From the NCBI GenBank assembly GCA_045564915.1, contig JBJLGL010000004.1, positions 62,001 to 126,000 of the forward strand: 64,000 nucleotides of DNA, written 5' to 3'. How positions within the stretch are numbered: position 1 is the first letter of the stretch; the number at the start of each line of letters is the position of its first letter. Made by a program: the position numbers and the translations under genes. A model generated the notes under the pieces. It did no database searches. It was not told where the DNA came from and saw only the letters and a list, made by a program, of their open reading frames with translations. Below, one piece after another: positions 62,101-64,000 of this stretch. Source of the stretch: JAQWRV01 sp045564915 (GTDB lineage: Bacteria > Pseudomonadota > Alphaproteobacteria > Rhodospirillales > Rhodospirillaceae).

Positions 62101-64000
62101 ATGATTCTTCTGCAAACACCCTGGACAGTGCTCTCAGCTGAAAGAGACCTTTATCCAGTATTGGCACAATCTCTGGCAAACCTTATAGAACCCCAAGGCA
62201 CGTTGGGACTATTACCCCAGGCGGATGGGGGGCCACAAGACGCGGTCACAGATGAAGACATGTCATTTGCGCTCGGTGCACTAGCCAAGATCCATAATAT
62301 TTCTCTGTGCGGCTCAGCTTATATCTACACAGAAACGGGTTCTGTACAGATTGTCGGTTATCTGGTTGGGCCTAATGGCAAGGTCGAATTGCGTGTGCCA
62401 AAAATACTACCTGAGTTGGTTAACGGATTGACTGATAGCACGGCTAACAGTTCGATACCGGCAGAGTTTAATGTGGCAATGACGGGAGAGGGCCAAGTAG
62501 GAATTCTCTGTGGTGAGGACATTTTATCACCGCATATAGTCCGTGCATTAGTGACCAGTGGAGCAGAAGTAGTTCTCAATCCCAGCCGGGAACGTGCGGA
62601 TAACCTATTAGATATGCGCCAAAAGGCTCGGCAGGCACGTTCTTATGAAAATCTAATCTATGTTGCAACAGCATCTCCAGACTCGGTGACCATGGGTGGA
62701 GCAAAAACAAAACTACCGCCAGCTACGTCTTTAAGTGAGTGGTCGGGTACGCAGGTGCGCGCGGTAGCTGATGAGTCGTTTATTCAAGGTGATGTGGATA
62801 TAGAAATGTTACGCCGCCGCCGTGAGGAGCCCATGGGCAATTTACCGGCTATCGTTCGCATGCGTCTTTATGCCCAAGATCTTAAGGAGGCATCCACTAA
62901 CCAATCACCTAGCCCTGAAAGCCGAGAAAGCTGGATTAGCGATGGGCTAGAGAGGGTTAAAGCCGTGGCACAAGATTCTGCGTCTGATGCTAAGCGGATT
63001 GATCGCTATGATGTGGTCTTGGCGCAAGTGATTACTAATGTTGCCCTGAAGCCTGACGAGTTGCCCGAATATAAGCAGCGCAACCTTGAGAACGCGCTGT
63101 ATGTGGCGGCACCATTTTCGCGCTCGCCCAGTGTTAAGATTGTAATCTTCCCAGAGTTTTTCCTAACGGGCCCAGTTAGTCAATTAGGCAGCCGTTCGGG
63201 CCACATTGCCCACAAGATAGGGGTGACCTTCCCGGGCCCTGAAGCAGATCAATTAGCTAGGTTTGCGCAAGATAATAAAACCTACGTAGCAGGAGGCGTG
63301 TTTGAGTATGATCCGACATGGCCGAGCCGCTTCTTTAACTCGGCATTTATTTTTGATGATAGCGGTGATCTGATTCATCTCTATCGGAAGATTCACTGCG
63401 CCGACGTGTTTGGACGTCTCCCTGACACTACGCCCGGTAGTGTATACACTGAATATGTTGATCGGTATGGTTACGACCACTTATTTCCAGTTGCCGACAC
63501 GCCTCTTGGCAAACTCTGTACAGTGATTTGTTTCGATATGAATTTTGGCGAGACCCATAGAGCAATGGTCAAGCGCGGGGCTGAAGTTATTATACATCCG
63601 ACATCGGAACCACATAATGTACGCCGCCGCGGTTGGGATATTGCCCGTCATGTGCGGGCATTCGAGAATACGGCTTACCTTCTTACTGCTGGGCACGGCG
63701 GAGAATTTCGTGGCCAGGGTTTAGGTTTCCCTGGATCCATGCAACGTGGTTATTCCAAAGTTGTAAATTTTGATGGCTCCTTGCAGTGTGTTGTCGATGG
63801 CCCGGGTGCGGCACCATTGGTCGGATCGCTAGATATAGCAGCGCTAAGACGTGCCCGAGCCGATATTAAATCTAATTTAGTTGCCTGGGATGAGCCGGTT
63901 GTATATGCCCACAAATATGCTGAAGAGAATGGCCTGGCTAATGATCTGTGGGCTGATGATCCTAATGACAACCCCTATGAGAACGCTGGCCAGATTAAGA
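62101..64000 (+). CDS. Tandem carbon-nitrogen hydrolase, second paralogue, 3'-truncated by window
   Basis: An open frame runs from ATG 62101 (AAGGAA site nine bases upstream) to the window end (633 codons) without a stop. It repeats the double nitrilase architecture of the gene at 6800-8824. N-terminal domain: Lys101 and C137 (GILCGEDI) but Gln40 (LLPQADG) where the Glu base is expected. C-terminal domain: complete triad E352 (FPEFF), K430 (YRKIHCADV) and C477 (VICFDM). The two genes agree closely from LPDTTPGS onward and in the AALRRARA stretch near the end. About 40 more residues are probably missing. Divergent from the radical SAM gene. Confidence 0.85.
   Translation, partial: MILLQTPWTVLSAERDLYPVLAQSLANLIEPQGTLGLLPQADGGPQDAVTDEDMSFALGALAKIHNISLCGSAYIYTETGSVQIVGYLVGPNGKVELRVPKILPELVNGLTDSTANSSIPAEFNVAMTGEGQVGILCGEDILSPHIVRALVTSGAEVVLNPSRERADNLLDMRQKARQARSYENLIYVATASPDSVTMGGAKTKLPPATSLSEWSGTQVRAVADESFIQGDVDIEMLRRRREEPMGNLPAIVRMRLYAQDLKEASTNQSPSPESRESWISDGLERVKAVAQDSASDAKRIDRYDVVLAQVITNVALKPDELPEYKQRNLENALYVAAPFSRSPSVKIVIFPEFFLTGPVSQLGSRSGHIAHKIGVTFPGPEADQLARFAQDNKTYVAGGVFEYDPTWPSRFFNSAFIFDDSGDLIHLYRKIHCADVFGRLPDTTPGSVYTEYVDRYGYDHLFPVADTPLGKLCTVICFDMNFGETHRAMVKRGAEVIIHPTSEPHNVRRRGWDIARHVRAFENTAYLLTAGHGGEFRGQGLGFPGSMQRGYSKVVNFDGSLQCVVDGPGAAPLVGSLDIAALRRARADIKSNLVAWDEPVVYAHKYAEENGLANDLWADDPNDNPYENAGQIK

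Noticed and set aside
1..64000. CRISPR array, insertion sequence, prophage or rRNA
   Set aside because: I saw no regularly spaced repeats, transposase or integrase motifs, phage structural genes or rRNA-like sequence on either strand.

Overview
The window looks like a chromosomal segment from an uncultured, probably marine proteobacterium. I lean towards Alphaproteobacteria (Rhodospirillales-like). The reasons are a stand-alone HisI of the CHVGYRSCFYR type, an ArgE-type M20 enzyme next to cysS, a complete TRAP DctPQM transporter, receiver proteins carrying a TDYVGPERR-like linker, and many exported catabolic enzymes. This assignment is inference from gene content only. I see no insertion sequence, phage module, CRISPR array or rRNA. 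One tRNA, tRNA-Gly(CCC), lies at 1693-1766.

Layout. 1-1.5 kb: 3' part of a surface-glycan gene. 1.8-4.4 kb: a module of one double-DUF1538 membrane protein and two small P-II-like proteins. 4.4-10.1 kb (minus): a lone molybdenum hydroxylase large subunit, a double-domain carbon-nitrogen hydrolase and a frameshifted MFS transporter. 10.3-13.5 kb (plus): a periplasmic PQQ dehydrogenase and a Tat-signal methyltransferase. 13.5-17.4 kb: housekeeping genes argE, cysS and hisI, plus an FkbM methyltransferase. 17.8-28.4 kb: mixed enzymes (MBL hydrolase, VOC protein, Baeyer-Villiger monooxygenase, alpha/beta hydrolases, exported nitrilase-like protein, exported SDR). 29-37 kb: an exported catabolic block of cupin, three Tat-signal M24 proteins, a Tat-signal intradiol dioxygenase, an amidohydrolase and a cytochrome c. 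38-43 kb (minus): TRAP transporter with two receiver-domain proteins. 43.5-53 kb: two orphan solute-binding proteins, an RraA-family protein, uup, a TPR protein, a methyltransferase and a sulfotransferase. 53-59 kb: an SDR, paired alpha/beta hydrolases, a tannase-family esterase and an SQR-like flavoprotein. 59.4-64 kb: an AGCS symporter, an EpmB/KamA-type radical SAM enzyme and the start of a second double-domain carbon-nitrogen hydrolase.

How it may work together. Much of the window reads as uptake and oxidation of organic solutes, probably aromatic, amide or ester compounds. Periplasmic enzymes (PQQ dehydrogenase, tannase, dioxygenase, amidohydrolase, M24 family) would process substrates. 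TRAP and solute-binding proteins would import them. Cytosolic hydrolases, the monooxygenase and SDRs would continue degradation. Substrates cannot be read from the sequence.

The most unusual signal is repeated loss or replacement of catalytic residues in otherwise intact enzymes. Four of five alpha/beta-hydrolase domains have His (GxHTG) or Ala instead of the nucleophile. Both double nitrilases lack the Glu in the N-terminal domain. The exported nitrilase lacks the Cys. One SDR lacks Tyr and Lys, one M24 protein lacks a metal-ligand Glu, and the RraA protein lacks the Arg-Asp pair. The DUF1538/double-P-II operon is the best candidate for a poorly described regulatory transport system. Two small proteins of 36 and 22 residues are also proposed.
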